Source of the DNA: Sneathiellales bacterium
Lineage (GTDB): Bacteria > Pseudomonadota > Alphaproteobacteria > JANQFL01
DNA length: 64,000 nt
Assembly (NCBI GenBank): GCA_028277845.1
Contig: JANQFL010000038.1
Location: forward strand, 1 to 64,000
Direction of reading: 5' to 3'
The first letter of the stretch is position 1. Each line of letters starts with the position of its first letter. Of the stretch, positions 26,968 through 37,463 are shown piece by piece. The notes under the pieces are model-generated. The model made no database searches. It was given only the letters and a program-made list of their open reading frames with translations, and had not been told where the DNA came from. Position numbers and translations under genes: made by a program.

Positions 26968-28572
26968 ATGGAAACCGCAACAACCTTGAACCCGCAGGAA
27001 CTTCTGCAAGTCGCCGATGCCGTCGCCCGCGAGAAGGCGATCGCCCAGGACATCGTGCTCGAAGCCATGGAAGAGGCGATCCAGAAGGCGGCCCGCGCCA
27101 AGTACGGCGTCGAGCATGAAATCCGTGCGGAAATCGACCGCCGGTCCGGCGAGATCCGCCTGGCCCGCCTGATGGAAGTGGTCGAGGCCGTCGAGAACGA
27201 CTACACGGAAATTGCCCTGACCGATGCGCGGGAGCGCAATCCCGACGCCCAGGTCGGCGACTTTATTTCAGATGCCTTGCCGCCCATCGATTTCGGCCGT
27301 GTGGCCGCGCAAACGGCGAAGCAAGTCATTGTGCAGAAAGTGCGCGACGCCGAGCGCGAACGCCAATACGGCGAATACAAGGACCGCATCGGCGAAGTGG
27401 TCAGCGGTCTGATCAAGCGTGTCGAATACGGCAACCTGACCGTCGATTTAAGCCGCGCCGAAGCGGTTCTGCGCCGGGACGAACTGCTGCCGCGGGAAAG
27501 CTTCCGCCAGGGTGATCGGGTGCGGGCCTATATCTACGACGTGCGCCGCGAACAGCGTGGGCCGCAGATTTTCCTCTCGCGCACCCACCCGCAGTTCATG
27601 GCCAAGCTGTTCGCCCAGGAAGTGCCGGAAATCTACGACGGCATCATCGAGATCAAGTCCGTCGCCCGCGACCCGGGCAGCCGGGCCAAGATTGCGGTGC
27701 TCAGCAATGACTCCAGCATCGATCCCGTAGGCGCCTGCGTCGGCATGCGCGGCAGCCGCGTTCAGGCGGTCGTCAGCGAGCTGCAGGGTGAGAAGATCGA
27801 TATCATCCAGTGGTCGCCCGATCCGGCGACGTTCATCGTCAACGCCCTGGCGCCGGCCGAGGTGGCCAAGGTGGTGCTTGACGAAGAAGCCATGCGGATC
27901 GAGGTCGTGGTGCCCGACGAGCAGCTCTCGCTGGCCATCGGCCGACGCGGACAGAACGTCCGTTTGGCGTCGCAGCTCACCGGCTGGGATATCGATATCC
28001 TGACCGAAGAGGAAGAATCGGAAAAACGCCAGGAAGAATTCCGGCGGCGCAGCCAGCAGTTTGTCGATGCCCTCGACGTGGACGATGTCATCGCCCATTT
28101 GCTGGTGGCCGAAGGTTTCACCTCGGTCGAGGAAGTGGCTTACGTTCCGATCGAGGAACTGCTCAGCATCGAAGGCTTTGACGAGGACCTGGCCACCGAG
28201 CTTGGCCGTCGCGCGCGGGAATATCTGGAAAGCGAAGCCAGCCGTTTGAATGAAAAGCGGCGCGAATTGCAGGTCGACGACGATGTGGCCGCGATCGATG
28301 CGCTCACGCCGGAAATGCTGGTGGCGCTGGGCGAGGCCGGAATCAAGACGCTTGACGATCTGGCCGACCTGGCGAGCGACGAACTGTATGACGCGGAAGA
28401 AGGGATCCTGAAGAACTTCGGCCTGAACGAGGACGAAGCCAACGCCATTATCATGGCGGCCCGAGCCCACTGGTTCGAGGATGAAGAGGCGGCGCCCGAC
28501 GCCGCGGGGGAAACGGCCGAAGAGGCCGGTGCCGATGCTGAAGGAGCCGGTGATCCGCCGGCTGCCGGCTGA
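26968..28572 (+). CDS. nusA: Transcription termination/antitermination factor NusA
   Basis: RNA-polymerase-bound factor affecting pausing, termination and antitermination. The 534-residue protein carries the N-terminal polymerase-binding domain (1-130), an S1 domain (about 135-200), two KH domains (about 230-345, with VGACVGMRGSRVQAVVSEL and LAIGRRGQNVRLASQLTGW) and two C-terminal acidic repeats (about 365-510, each with a helix-hairpin-helix) as in other Proteobacteria. Begins 13 nt after rimP. Confidence 0.97.
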   Translation: METATTLNPQELLQVADAVAREKAIAQDIVLEAMEEAIQKAARAKYGVEHEIRAEIDRRSGEIRLARLMEVVEAVENDYTEIALTDARERNPDAQVGDFISDALPPIDFGRVAAQTAKQVIVQKVRDAERERQYGEYKDRIGEVVSGLIKRVEYGNLTVDLSRAEAVLRRDELLPRESFRQGDRVRAYIYDVRREQRGPQIFLSRTHPQFMAKLFAQEVPEIYDGIIEIKSVARDPGSRAKIAVLSNDSSIDPVGACVGMRGSRVQAVVSELQGEKIDIIQWSPDPATFIVNALAPAEVAKVVLDEEAMRIEVVVPDEQLSLAIGRRGQNVRLASQLTGWDIDILTEEEESEKRQEEFRRRSQQFVDALDVDDVIAHLLVAEGFTSVEEVAYVPIEELLSIEGFDEDLATELGRRAREYLESEASRLNEKRRELQVDDDVAAIDALTPEMLVALGEAGIKTLDDLADLASDELYDAEEGILKNFGLNEDEANAIIMAARAHWFEDEEAAPDAAGETAEEAGADAEGAGDPPAAG

Positions 28573-28597
28573 AGCGGGTGCGAAGGATGTACCCGTC

Positions 28598-29239
28598 ATG
28601 TCAGCGGCAAACGGAAGCCAGTCTCATCATCTGACAGTTCGTGAAAACGAACGGCGGTGTATTGCGACGGGATTAACCAGGCCCAAGGCGGAGATGATCC
28701 GCTTCGTGTTGGGTCCGGAAGATGCCGTATTTGCGGATATCGCGGGTAAACTGCCGGGCCGTGGCATGTGGGTGACCGCGAGCCGCGGGGCGGTGGAAAC
28801 GGCGGTGGCCAAGCGGCGGTTCCATTACGCAGCGCGCCGGCCCGTCACGGTGGGGCCGGATCTGGTCGTGCAGCTCGAAGACATGCTGGCCCGCAGATGC
28901 TGCGACATTCTTGGTCTGGCGCGCCGGGCCGGAGAAATGACCGCCGGTTTCGAGAAAGTCAAAGCCGTTTTGGCGGGCGGTACGGCGGGATGTCTGATCA
29001 CTGCCGCCGATGCCGCCGCCGACGGTCGGGATAAATTACGCCGTATGGCGCAATCGATCCCGCACGTTACGGAATTGTCCGGCGCCGAATTGAGTTTGGC
29101 CATAGGGCGGGAAAATGTGGTACATGCTGCCCTCACGCGCGGGAAACTGAACGATCGGTTCCTGGCGGAGATCAAGCGGCTTGTGGGTTTTAGATCATCG
29201 GATCCGGTTGTCGGGTCCAGCGAGTTGGAGCAGGTATGA
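28598..29239 (+). CDS. YlxR-type RNA-binding protein fused to an L7Ae-like domain
   Basis: A 213-residue protein between nusA and infB. The N-terminal DUF448/YlxR domain (about residues 17-90) shows [19 protein letters not shown] and [14 protein letters not shown]; the C-terminal part (about 105-190) is an L7Ae/YlxQ-like domain ([42 protein letters not shown]). In alphaproteobacteria these occur as one fused gene. The ATG at 28598 follows AAGGA; the upstream open frame overlaps nusA and is not needed. Likely role in RNA binding/ribosome function; precise job unknown. Overlaps infB by 4 nt. Confidence 0.9.
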   Translation: MSAANGSQSHHLTVRENERRCIATGLTRPKAEMIRFVLGPEDAVFADIAGKLPGRGMWVTASRGAVETAVAKRRFHYAARRPVTVGPDLVVQLEDMLARRCCDILGLARRAGEMTAGFEKVKAVLAGGTAGCLITAADAAADGRDKLRRMAQSIPHVTELSGAELSLAIGRENVVHAALTRGKLNDRFLAEIKRLVGFRSSDPVVGSSELEQV

Positions 29240-31842
29240 GCGAAGCGAATGATTCGGACGGCAAGAAGTCGCTGACCCTTTCGCGTCCGCGGCGGTTGGA
29301 GTTGAAGAAAACTGTCGAAACCGGACAGGTACGGCAGAGCTTTAGCCATGGCCGGAGCAAATCGGTCACCGTTGAAGTCCGTAAGAAGCGGACGTTCACC
29401 CGTAAGGGCGGCGAGTTTTCCGAATCGCAGGCACCCCAGCCGGAGGAAATTCCGCAGGAACCTGTTGCCGAGCCCGAAGCGAAGAAGCCCGAAGAGGACG
29501 ATGATTCGAAGCCGCGGGTTGTTCTGCGCTCCCTGACCGGCGACGAAAAGGCGGCGCGGGCACGCGCGCTGGCCGATTCCAAGAAGGCGGCTGCTGAAGC
29601 CCGCGTGCGGGCGGAAGAGGAAGCCAAGATCCGCGCCGAGGAAGAAGCCAAGCGCAAGAAGGAAGAGGAAGAAGCCGCCAGGCGCGCCGCGGAAGAAGAA
29701 GAACGCAAGCGGGTAGAGGACGAAGCCCGGCGCAAGGCCGAAGACGATGCGGCGCGGCGCCAGGAGGAAGAACAGAAACAAACGGAAACCGTTGAGGAAA
29801 CCAAGCCGGACGCCGAGGCGGCCAAGGCGAAAGACGCGAAGCCTGCCAAAGCGGATGACGACAAGGACGCGCGGGCCAAGGCCAAGAAGCCTGGGCGGCA
29901 AGGTGACAAGGCCAAACCGGCGGCAACCCGCCGCGATGGGCCGCGCCGCCGCGGCGGCAAGCTGACCATCGACCAGGCTTTGGCCGACGAGGACCGGCAG
30001 CGCAGCCTGGCCTCGGTGCGCCGTGCCCGTGAACGCGAAAAACGGGCGATGCGCGAAGCATCGCATCAACCGCCCAGCAAGGTCGTGCGGGACGTGGTGT
30101 TGCCCGAATCCATTACGGTCCAGGAGCTGGCCAACCGCATGGCCGAGCGGGCCGTCGATGTCATCAAGGAATTGATGAAAATGGGCGTCATGGCCAACTT
30201 CCAACAGACCATCGACGCCGATACGGCGGAACTGGTGGTTTCGGAGTTTGGCCACCGGGTCAAACGCGTGACCGAAGCCGATGTGGAACAGGACCTTCTG
30301 GATACCACCGAGGACGATCCGGGCTCTCTGGAGTCACGGGCGCCGGTGGTCACCGTCATGGGCCATGTCGATCACGGCAAGACGTCGTTGCTCGACGCCT
30401 TGCGCCAGACCGACGTGGCCGGCGGCGAAGCCGGCGGCATCACCCAGCACATCGGCGCGTACCAGGTGGAAACGCCGAGCGGTCACAAAATCACGTTCAT
30501 CGACACGCCGGGCCACGCCGCGTTCTCGTCCATGCGGGCGCGCGGTGCCAAGGTGACGGATATCGTCATTCTGGTCGTGGCCGCCGACGACGGCATCATG
30601 CCGCAGACGGTGGAGGCCATCAGCCATGCCAAGGCCGCCGAGGTTCCGATCATCGTCGCCATCAACAAGATGGACAAACCCGAAGCCGACCCCAATCGTG
30701 TCCGCAATGAATTGCTGCAGCACGAAATCGTCGTCGAAGGCATGGGCGGCGAAGTGCTGGACGTGGAAGTTTCGGCCATCCAGAAAACCGGTCTGGACAA
30801 GCTGGAGGAGGCCATCATCCTGCAGTCCGAACTGCTGGAGCTGAAGGCCAATCCCGAGCGGACGGCGGAGGGTACCATCGTCGAGGCCAAGCTCGAAAGG
30901 GGCCGTGGTTCGGTCGCAACCGTCCTGGTCACGCGCGGGACGGTGCGGCAGGGCGACGTCTTCGTCGCCGGTGCCGAATGGGGCCGGGTGCGTGCCTTGA
31001 TCGACGATCACGGCCGCCAGGTCAAGGAAGCCGGACCGGCGACCCCCGTCGAAGTGCTCGGTTTTCAGGGCACGCCCGAGGCGGGCGACGATTTCACTGT
31101 GGTCGAAAGCGAATCGCGGGCGCGGGAGGTGTCGGAGTTCCGCCAACGGCGCTTGCGGCAAAGCCGGACGTCGCTGTCGGGCCGCGGGTCCATCGAGCAG
31201 ATGTTCTCGCAAATCCAGGCCGGCGAGGTCAACGAGTTGCCGGTCGTCATCAAATCCGACGTCCAGGGTTCGACCGAAGCCATCATCGGCGCGGCCGAGA
31301 AGCTTGGCACCGACGAAGTATCCGTGCGCGTGCTGCATGGCGGCGTCGGCGGCATCAACGAATCCGACATCACACTCGCCAAGGCCAGCAACGCCTTGGT
31401 GATCGGCTTCAATGTCCGCGCCAACAAGCAGGCGAAGGACCTGGCCGAAGCCGAGGAAGTGGACATCCGGTACTATTCGGTCATCTACGACGTGATCGAC
31501 GCCATGAAAGGCATGCTCAGCGGCATGCTCAAGCCCGAGATCAAGGAGACCTTCATCGGCAACGCCGAAATCCGCGAAGTGTTCTCGGTCTCCAAAGTGG
31601 GCAAGGTGGCCGGTTGCCTGGTCACCGACGGGATCGTCCGGCGCGGCGCCGGGGTCCGTCTGTTGCGCGACAACGTGGTGGTGCACGAAGGCAAGCTGTC
31701 GACGCTCAAGCGCTTCAAGGACGACGTCAAGGAAGTGCGCCAGGGCACCGAATGCGGCATGTCGTTCGAAAACTACCACGACATCCAGGTCGGCGACGTG
31801 ATCGAGGCCTTCGAAGTGGAAGAGGTGGCGCGCGAGCTCTGA
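29236..31842 (+). CDS. infB: Translation initiation factor IF-2
   Basis: GTPase that brings initiator fMet-tRNA to the 30S subunit. The 868-residue protein begins with an alphaproteobacterial IF2-associated segment, then a long charged Glu/Lys/Ala-rich stretch (about residues 70-240, predicted coiled coil), an IF2_N domain, and the G domain with [14 protein letters not shown] near 375, DTPGHAAF near 422 and NKMD near 476. Two further barrel domains and the C-terminal tRNA-binding domain complete it. The ATG overlaps the stop of the YlxR gene. Confidence 0.97.
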   Translation: MSEANDSDGKKSLTLSRPRRLELKKTVETGQVRQSFSHGRSKSVTVEVRKKRTFTRKGGEFSESQAPQPEEIPQEPVAEPEAKKPEEDDDSKPRVVLRSLTGDEKAARARALADSKKAAAEARVRAEEEAKIRAEEEAKRKKEEEEAARRAAEEEERKRVEDEARRKAEDDAARRQEEEQKQTETVEETKPDAEAAKAKDAKPAKADDDKDARAKAKKPGRQGDKAKPAATRRDGPRRRGGKLTIDQALADEDRQRSLASVRRAREREKRAMREASHQPPSKVVRDVVLPESITVQELANRMAERAVDVIKELMKMGVMANFQQTIDADTAELVVSEFGHRVKRVTEADVEQDLLDTTEDDPGSLESRAPVVTVMGHVDHGKTSLLDALRQTDVAGGEAGGITQHIGAYQVETPSGHKITFIDTPGHAAFSSMRARGAKVTDIVILVVAADDGIMPQTVEAISHAKAAEVPIIVAINKMDKPEADPNRVRNELLQHEIVVEGMGGEVLDVEVSAIQKTGLDKLEEAIILQSELLELKANPERTAEGTIVEAKLERGRGSVATVLVTRGTVRQGDVFVAGAEWGRVRALIDDHGRQVKEAGPATPVEVLGFQGTPEAGDDFTVVESESRAREVSEFRQRRLRQSRTSLSGRGSIEQMFSQIQAGEVNELPVVIKSDVQGSTEAIIGAAEKLGTDEVSVRVLHGGVGGINESDITLAKASNALVIGFNVRANKQAKDLAEAEEVDIRYYSVIYDVIDAMKGMLSGMLKPEIKETFIGNAEIREVFSVSKVGKVAGCLVTDGIVRRGAGVRLLRDNVVVHEGKLSTLKRFKDDVKEVRQGTECGMSFENYHDIQVGDVIEAFEVEEVAREL

Positions 31843-31864
31843 CGCGCCCGCTCATGTTGACACT

Positions 31865-31893
31865 GGGGCGGGTTCAATCCCGCCCCTTGTTTT
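31865..31893 (+). terminator. GC-rich hairpin after infB
   Basis: GGGGCGGG at 31865-31872 pairs with CCCGCCCC at 31879-31886 over a 6-nt loop, followed by TTGTTTT. It lies between infB and rbfA and looks like a terminator or partial attenuator within the operon. Confidence 0.75.
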
Positions 31894-31911
31894 CGGGATC
31901 TTGAGGACATC

Positions 31912-32325
31912 ATGACACGAAACAAGCGTGCAGGCCGTCCCGCCAGCCAGCGGCAGTTGCGTGTGGGCGAGGAACTCCGCCACGCCATCGCCCAGGTTCT
32001 GGCCCGCGGCGAAATCCGGGACCCGGACCTCGACGGCGTCGCCGTCACGGTGACGGAAGTCCGTGCCTCGCCCGACCTGCGCAACGCCACCGCCTTCGTG
32101 ACGCCGCTGGGCGGACACAACGCGGAGACGGTGGTCACGGCGCTGAACCGTTGCGCCGGCTGGCTGCGGGGCCAGGTCACGCACTTGGTGCACCTCAAAT
32201 TTTCACCCCGGCTGCGCTTCGAGCAGGACCTGTCGTTCGACGCGGCCAGCCGGGTCGATGCCATTCTGAAGGAGCCGAGCGTCGCCGCCGATCTGACCGA
32301 CGAGGACGACCGCGATGGGGCGTAG
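31912..32325 (+). CDS. rbfA: Ribosome-binding factor A
   Basis: A KH-type 30S maturation factor that helps process 16S rRNA. The 137-residue protein has the typical RQLRVGEELRHAIAQVLARGEIRDP N-terminus (shown here in part) and LRFEQDLSFDAASRVDAIL near the end. Normal length. It overlaps truB by 11 nt, so the two are translationally linked. Confidence 0.94.
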   Translation: MTRNKRAGRPASQRQLRVGEELRHAIAQVLARGEIRDPDLDGVAVTVTEVRASPDLRNATAFVTPLGGHNAETVVTALNRCAGWLRGQVTHLVHLKFSPRLRFEQDLSFDAASRVDAILKEPSVAADLTDEDDRDGA

Positions 32326-33211
32326 GCGCAAGGGCCGCCCCCTCAATGGCTGGCTGGTCATCGACAAGGACGGCGGCATGACGTCGGCCCAGGTGGTCTC
32401 GAAAGTGCGGTCCGTCACCCAGGCGGCCAAGGCCGGGCATGCCGGGACGCTCGATCCCATGGCCACCGGCGTTTTGCCCATCGCCTTGGGCGAAGCGACG
32501 AAGTCCATGCCGTACGTGCTGCATGGGGATAAATCCTACGAATTCACCGGCCGGTGGGGCGAGGCGCGTGATACCGACGACATCGACGGCGTCATTGTCG
32601 ACACCAGCCCGGTGCGGCCCACGCCCGAGCAAATCAACCTGGCATTGCAACAGTTCGTCGGCGAAATTCAACAAGTGCCGCCCGCCTATTCCGCTGTCAA
32701 AGTGCAGGGCAGGCGCGCCTATGATTTGGCGCGGCAGGGAGAAGTCCCTGAACTGCAAGCCAGAACCGTCGTCGTCGACCGGTTCGAATTGATCGACTGC
32801 GCGAACGAAGACGAAGCCCGGTTCGTGGTGGACTGCGGAACGGGCACCTACGTCCGCGCCTTGATCAAGGATTTGGCCGTGACTTTGAAAACCGTTGGTT
32901 GTGTTTCCAGCCTGCGGCGAACACGGTCCGGACCCTTCACGGAAGGCGATGCGATTTCTGTGGATAAACTGGCGGAGCTATGGCAGAGTGCGCCGCCTGA
33001 CGAGATCCTGCTACCGGTCGAGACCGCGCTGGTCGACATCCCGGCTCTGGCCCTGACCGGTCCTCAAGCAGACCGTTTGCGTAACGGGCAGGCTATTCGC
33101 GTCATCGGCATCGAAAACGGAACAGTGTGTGCCACACATGAGGGCAGACCTGTTGCGATTGCGCATGTCGAGGCCGAGGACGTCCAACCGGTACGCGTGT
33201 TCAACCTTTAA
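32315..33211 (+). CDS. truB: tRNA pseudouridine-55 synthase TruB
   Basis: Makes pseudouridine 55 in the T loop of tRNAs. The 298-residue protein starts NGWLVIDKDGGMTSAQVV and holds the catalytic Asp in AGHAGTLDPMATGVLPIALG near residue 48, plus GTYVRALIKDLA near 181. A C-terminal PUA-like region follows. In the rbfA-truB-rpsO-pnp order usual for Proteobacteria. Confidence 0.96.
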   Translation: MGRRRKGRPLNGWLVIDKDGGMTSAQVVSKVRSVTQAAKAGHAGTLDPMATGVLPIALGEATKSMPYVLHGDKSYEFTGRWGEARDTDDIDGVIVDTSPVRPTPEQINLALQQFVGEIQQVPPAYSAVKVQGRRAYDLARQGEVPELQARTVVVDRFELIDCANEDEARFVVDCGTGTYVRALIKDLAVTLKTVGCVSSLRRTRSGPFTEGDAISVDKLAELWQSAPPDEILLPVETALVDIPALALTGPQADRLRNGQAIRVIGIENGTVCATHEGRPVAIAHVEAEDVQPVRVFNL

Positions 33212-33228
33212 TGTGATTGGAGAGCACG

Positions 33229-33498
33229 ATGTCGATTGCCGCTGAGCGGAAGAAAGAACTGATTGAAGAATATGGCCGCGAACCCGGAGACACGGGTTCG
33301 CCGGAAGTTCAGGTCGCGGTCCTGACGGAACGCATTGTCAACCTGACGGAGCACTTCAAGGAACACAAGAAGGACCTGCATTCGCGCCGTGGCCTGTTGA
33401 AAATGGTCAGCCAGCGCCGCCGCCTTCTCGACTACCTGAAGGGCAAGGACGAAGACCGTTACACGAAGCTGATCAAAAGCCTGGGTCTACGGAAATAG
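33229..33498 (+). CDS. rpsO: 30S ribosomal protein S15
   Basis: The 89-residue primary 16S rRNA-binding protein. Recognised by [41 protein letters not shown] and the tail [14 protein letters not shown]. The ATG at 33229 has GGAGAG at 33219-33224; an upstream in-frame GTG was not used. Followed by structured RNA before pnp. Confidence 0.97.
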   Translation: MSIAAERKKELIEEYGREPGDTGSPEVQVAVLTERIVNLTEHFKEHKKDLHSRRGLLKMVSQRRRLLDYLKGKDEDRYTKLIKSLGLRK

Positions 33499-33523
33499 GC
33501 AATCCATCGACATCGTGGACATG

Positions 33524-33545
33524 CCGGCGCCCGGTTTGGCGCCGG
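33524..33545 (+). terminator. Hairpin after rpsO
   Basis: CCGGCGCC at 33524-33531 pairs with GGCGCCGG at 33538-33545 over a 6-nt loop, 26 nt after the rpsO stop. No T tract follows, so partial termination or RNA processing is possible. Confidence 0.5.
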
Positions 33546-33610
33546 TCCATTCGGATTGCGGCGGGTTTGCGGAACGCACCTGCCGCCGTTCGTGTTTGAA
33601 GACAGTTTGG

Positions 33611-33719
33611 GCCGCCGCGCCGTAAGCGTGCGGCGGCGGTTAAACGGATAGAACTCATGCAAAAGGGGCACGGCGCCGAAAGGTCGGCAACGGTCCCGGG
33701 ACCCGCATAGGGCGGGACC
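33611..33719 (+). promoter_or_regulatory. Structured pnp leader: two further hairpins
   Basis: GCCGCCGC (33611-33618) pairs with GCGGCGGC (33630-33637), and GGTCCCG (33692-33698) pairs with CGGGACC (33713-33719); the latter includes the palindrome GGTCCCGGGACC. The last stem ends 20 nt before the pnp ATG. In E. coli a leader stem-loop cut by RNase III mediates PNPase autoregulation; a similar role here is inference. Confidence 0.45.
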
Positions 33720-33739
33720 CGAACATCGAAGGAATGGAA

Positions 33740-35875
33740 ATGTTCGATATTCATCGTAAGGAAATCACCTGGGGCGGCCGCAAGCTCGTCCTGGAAACCG
33801 GTAAAATCGCCCGTCAAGCGGATGCCGCCGTGCTGGCCACCTATGGCGAGACCACGGTGCTGTGCACCGCCGTCGCCCAGAAGGCCCCGCGGCCGGGCGT
33901 CGACTTTTTCCCGCTGACGGTCAATTACCAGGAAAAGACATTCGCCGCCGGCAAGATTCCAGGCGGCTTTTTTAAACGCGAAGGCCGGCCGGCCGAAAAG
34001 GAAACCCTGACTTCGCGTCTCATCGACCGGCCGATCCGGCCGCTGTTCGCCGACGGCTTCCGCAACGAGACCCAGGTCATCTGTACGGTCTTGAGCCACG
34101 ACCTGGAAAACGATCCCGACATCGTCGCCATGGTCGGCGCCTCCGCCGCCCTGACCCTGTCGGGCATCCCCTTCCTCGGCCCGATCGGCGCCGCCCGGAT
34201 CGGGTACATCGACGGCGAATACGTTCTGAACCCGCAGGCCGACGAACTGTCGTCGAGCCAGCTCGACCTGGTCGTCGCCGGGACCCAGGACGCCGTCATG
34301 ATGGTCGAATCGGAAGCCCACGAGCTGTCCGAAGACGTCATGCTCGGTGCCGTCATGTACGGCTTCAAGGAATTCCAGCCGGTCATCGACATGATCATCG
34401 ACCTGGCCGAGGCCTGCGCCAAGACGCCGTGGGACGTGCCGGAATCGGATACCCCCGAGGAACTGGCCGGCAAGATCGACGAGAAGTACGGCGCCGATCT
34501 GCGGGCCGCCTACCAGGAACGGGTCAAGCAGACCCGCACCGACAAGCTGGCGGAAATCAAGACCCGGGCGATCGAGGAACTGGGCGAGGAAGAGTACGAA
34601 GCGACCCACGTTTCAGACAAGATCAAGAGCCTGGAAAAGAAAATCGTCCGCGGCAGTATTCTCGACACCGGCGAGCGTATCGACGGCCGGACCACCACAC
34701 AGGTGCGTCCGATCGTCAGCGAAGTCGGCGTTCTGCCCCGCACCCACGGTGCCGCCCTGTTCACCCGCGGTGAAACCCAGGCGCTGGTGGTCACCACGCT
34801 GGGCACCGGCCAGGACGAGCAGATCATCGACGCCCTCGAGGGCGAATACCGCGAGCACTTCATGCTGCACTACAATTTCCCGCCCTATTCGGTCGGCGAG
34901 GCGTCGTTCCTGCGCTCTCCGGGCCGGCGGGAAATCGGTCACGGCAAGCTGGCGTGGCGGGCGGTGCATCCGCTGCTGCCGACCAAGGAAGAGTTCCCGT
35001 ACACCATGCGGGTGGTTTCGGAAATTACCGAATCCAACGGCTCGTCCTCCATGGCCACGGTTTGCGGCACCTCGCTGTCCCTGATGGATGCCGGCGTGCC
35101 GCTGAAGCGGCCGGTCGCCGGTATCGCCATGGGCCTGATCCTGGAAGACTCGGGCTATGCCGTGTTGTCCGATATCCTCGGCGACGAAGACCATCTCGGC
35201 GACATGGACTTCAAGGTGGCCGGCACCGAGGAAGGCGTCACCAGCCTGCAGATGGACATCAAGATCGCCGGTATCAACGAGGAGATCATGAAGAACGCCC
35301 TGGCCCAGGCCAAGGACGGACGCCTGCACATCCTCGGCGAAATGGCCAAGGCGCTGTCGGAGGGCCGCGAGACGGTCAACGCCAACGCGCCGCGCATCAC
35401 GACGATCCAGATTCCGCGCGACAAGATCCGCGAAGTCATCGGCACCGGCGGCAAGGTCATCCGCGAGATCACCGAGGAAACTGGCACCAAGATCGACATC
35501 GAGGACGACGGCACCATCAAGGTGGCCTCGACCGATGCCGCCGCCACCGACAAGGCGATCGACTGGATCAAGGGTATCGTCGCCGAGCCGGAAGTCGGCG
35601 TGATCTACAACGGAAAGGTGGTCAAGGTCGTCGACTTCGGTGCCTTCGTGAACTTCCTCGGCGCCCGTGACGGCCTGGTGCACATCAGCGAACTGGCGCC
35701 GCGCCGGGTCGGCAAGGTGACCGACGTGGTCAATGAAGGCGACAAGGTCAAGGTCAAGGTCCTCGGTATCGACGATCGCGGCAAAGTGCGTTTGAGCATG
35801 AAGGTCGTCGATCAGGAAACCGGTGAGGAAATCACGCCGGAGAAACCGCAAAAAGACGGCGATAGGGAAGATTGA
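33740..35875 (+). CDS. pnp: Polyribonucleotide nucleotidyltransferase (PNPase)
   Basis: 3'-5' phosphorolytic exoribonuclease of the RNA degradosome. The 711-residue protein has two RNase PH domains (about 10-225 and 310-540, with [22 protein letters not shown] and [15 protein letters not shown]), the helical linker, a KH domain ([20 protein letters not shown] near 560) and an S1 domain ([19 protein letters not shown] near 620). I chose the ATG at 33740 rather than 33734 because AAGGAATGGA then lies at normal distance and the family N-terminus is MFxIHRKE. Confidence 0.97.
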   Translation: MFDIHRKEITWGGRKLVLETGKIARQADAAVLATYGETTVLCTAVAQKAPRPGVDFFPLTVNYQEKTFAAGKIPGGFFKREGRPAEKETLTSRLIDRPIRPLFADGFRNETQVICTVLSHDLENDPDIVAMVGASAALTLSGIPFLGPIGAARIGYIDGEYVLNPQADELSSSQLDLVVAGTQDAVMMVESEAHELSEDVMLGAVMYGFKEFQPVIDMIIDLAEACAKTPWDVPESDTPEELAGKIDEKYGADLRAAYQERVKQTRTDKLAEIKTRAIEELGEEEYEATHVSDKIKSLEKKIVRGSILDTGERIDGRTTTQVRPIVSEVGVLPRTHGAALFTRGETQALVVTTLGTGQDEQIIDALEGEYREHFMLHYNFPPYSVGEASFLRSPGRREIGHGKLAWRAVHPLLPTKEEFPYTMRVVSEITESNGSSSMATVCGTSLSLMDAGVPLKRPVAGIAMGLILEDSGYAVLSDILGDEDHLGDMDFKVAGTEEGVTSLQMDIKIAGINEEIMKNALAQAKDGRLHILGEMAKALSEGRETVNANAPRITTIQIPRDKIREVIGTGGKVIREITEETGTKIDIEDDGTIKVASTDAAATDKAIDWIKGIVAEPEVGVIYNGKVVKVVDFGAFVNFLGARDGLVHISELAPRRVGKVTDVVNEGDKVKVKVLGIDDRGKVRLSMKVVDQETGEEITPEKPQKDGDRED

Positions 35876-35881
35876 CCGGGC

Positions 35882-35910
35882 GGGGCGCCTCGGCGCCCCC
35901 TCTCTTCCTG
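35882..35910 (+). terminator. Terminator after pnp
   Basis: GGGGCGCC at 35882-35889 pairs with GGCGCCCC at 35892-35899 with a 2-nt loop, followed by a T/C-rich stretch. It starts 7 nt after the pnp stop. Confidence 0.7.
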
Positions 35911-35933
35911 TTGAAGTCGGACCATATGGAAGG

Positions 35934-35965
35934 CCGTGGACATTGCGTTATATCGTTGTCCACGG
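35934..35965. promoter_or_regulatory. Perfect 9-bp inverted repeat ahead of the flavin oxidoreductase gene
   Basis: CCGTGGACA at 35934-35942 and TGTCCACGG at 35957-35965 flank a 14-nt AT-rich centre. It lies 65-96 nt before the ATG at 36030, where an operator or leader hairpin would sit. The binding protein is unknown. Confidence 0.45.
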
Positions 35966-36029
35966 GTGATTGACCGTATACGCGCAGGGGCGAGATCCTT
36001 TAAGGGCTGCGGCCTGGGAGACGACGAAA

Positions 36030-37430
36030 ATGACCAGTCTTGTCAATCCGGTGGTGATGTCCGGGCGCGAGGTTCTGCCGTTGATCGAGGGCGGCAAGGG
36101 TGTCTCCATCTCCACCGGGCAGAGCTCGGGAGCTTGGGCGGCCGCCGGTGGCATGGGCACGTTTTCGGCCGTCAACGCCGACAGCTACGACGAAAACGGC
36201 AAGCTGATCCTGCAATCCTACCAGGGCAAGACCCGCAAGGAACGCCATGAGGAATTGATCGCCTATGCCATCCGCGGTGGCATTGCGCAGGCCCGCATCG
36301 CCCACGACGTGGCCGGTGGCCAGGGCGGCATCCATATGAACGTTTTGTGGGAGATGGGCGGCGCCGAGCGGGTATTGCGCGGCGTGCTGGAAGGTGCCAA
36401 GGGCCTGGTGCACGGCGTCACCTGCGGTGCCGGCATGCCCTATAAGCTGAGCGAACTGGCGGCCGAATACGGCGTTCACTACTACCCGATCATTTCCTCG
36501 GCCCGGGCGTTCCGCGCCTTGTGGAAGCGGGCCTATCACAAGTTTTCCGACCTGATGGGTGGCGTCGTCTACGAGGATCCCTGGCGCGCCGGCGGCCACA
36601 ACGGCCTGTCCAATTCGGAAGACCCGCGCAATCCGGAAGATCCGTTTCCGCGGGTTCTGGCGCTGCGCAAGATCATGCGCGAGTTCGGCCTCGACAACGT
36701 GCCGATCATCATGGCCGGCGGCGTCTGGTATCTGCGCGAGTGGCGCGACTGGATCAACAACGCCGAACTCGGGCCCATCGCGTTTCAGTTCGGCACCCGG
36801 CCGTTGCTGACCAAGGAAAGCCCCATATCGGATGCCTGGAAGCGGAAACTTCTGTCGCTCAAGAAGGGCGACATTCTGCTCAACCGGTTCAGTCCGACGG
36901 GTTTTTGGTCGTCCGGCGTACGCAACGAGTTTCTGCGCGAACTGGAGGAGCGCCACGACCGGCAGTTGGCCTATACGACGGAACCTCTGGGCGAGCACCA
37001 GGCGGAGTTTCCCGTCGGCGCCCGCAAGCGCATGGTCTTTCTCACGCCCAGCGACAAGGAACTGGCCGAAAGCTGGTCGGCGCAGGGATTCACCGAACCC
37101 TTGAAGACACCCGATTCGACCCTGATGTTCGTGACCCCGGAGAAGGCCCAGGAAATCCGGCAGGATCAGATCGACTGCATGGGCTGCCTGTCCCAGTGCC
37201 TGTTCTCCAACTGGGCGGACAACGAGGCCGCGACGTCGGGCAAACGGGCCGATCCGCGCAGCTTCTGCATCCAGAAGACGTTGCAGGACATCGCCCATTC
37301 CGACGAAGTGGATCACAACCTGATGTTTGCCGGCCATGCGGCGTATCGCTTTGCCGACGATCCGTTCTATTCAAACGGTTTTATTCCATCGGTAAAACAA
37401 CTGGTCGAACGTATTGTGACCGGGGATTGA
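36030..37430 (+). CDS. Nitronate monooxygenase-family flavoprotein with a C-terminal cysteine cluster
   Basis: A 466-residue TIM-barrel flavoprotein of the 2-nitropropane dioxygenase/nitronate monooxygenase superfamily. The FMN-barrel features include GVTCGAGMPYKLSELA (about residues 131-146), VPIIMAGGVW (about 227) and FQFGTRPL. It is longer than typical family members, and its C-terminal part carries C383, C386 and C390 (CMGCLSQC) plus C413, which could hold a Fe-S cluster. Substrate cannot be inferred. The ATG at 36030 has GGGAG 9 nt upstream; an ATG at 35970 would add 20 residues. A strong terminator follows, then irr. Confidence 0.75.
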   Translation: MTSLVNPVVMSGREVLPLIEGGKGVSISTGQSSGAWAAAGGMGTFSAVNADSYDENGKLILQSYQGKTRKERHEELIAYAIRGGIAQARIAHDVAGGQGGIHMNVLWEMGGAERVLRGVLEGAKGLVHGVTCGAGMPYKLSELAAEYGVHYYPIISSARAFRALWKRAYHKFSDLMGGVVYEDPWRAGGHNGLSNSEDPRNPEDPFPRVLALRKIMREFGLDNVPIIMAGGVWYLREWRDWINNAELGPIAFQFGTRPLLTKESPISDAWKRKLLSLKKGDILLNRFSPTGFWSSGVRNEFLRELEERHDRQLAYTTEPLGEHQAEFPVGARKRMVFLTPSDKELAESWSAQGFTEPLKTPDSTLMFVTPEKAQEIRQDQIDCMGCLSQCLFSNWADNEAATSGKRADPRSFCIQKTLQDIAHSDEVDHNLMFAGHAAYRFADDPFYSNGFIPSVKQLVERIVTGD

Positions 37431-37463
37431 GCGGATAAGCGGTCAATCACTTTGGAACAATTA

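Noticed and set aside
33734-33739. First ATG of pnp
   Set aside because: It would put the AAGGA directly against the start codon; the second ATG has normal spacing and the family N-terminus.
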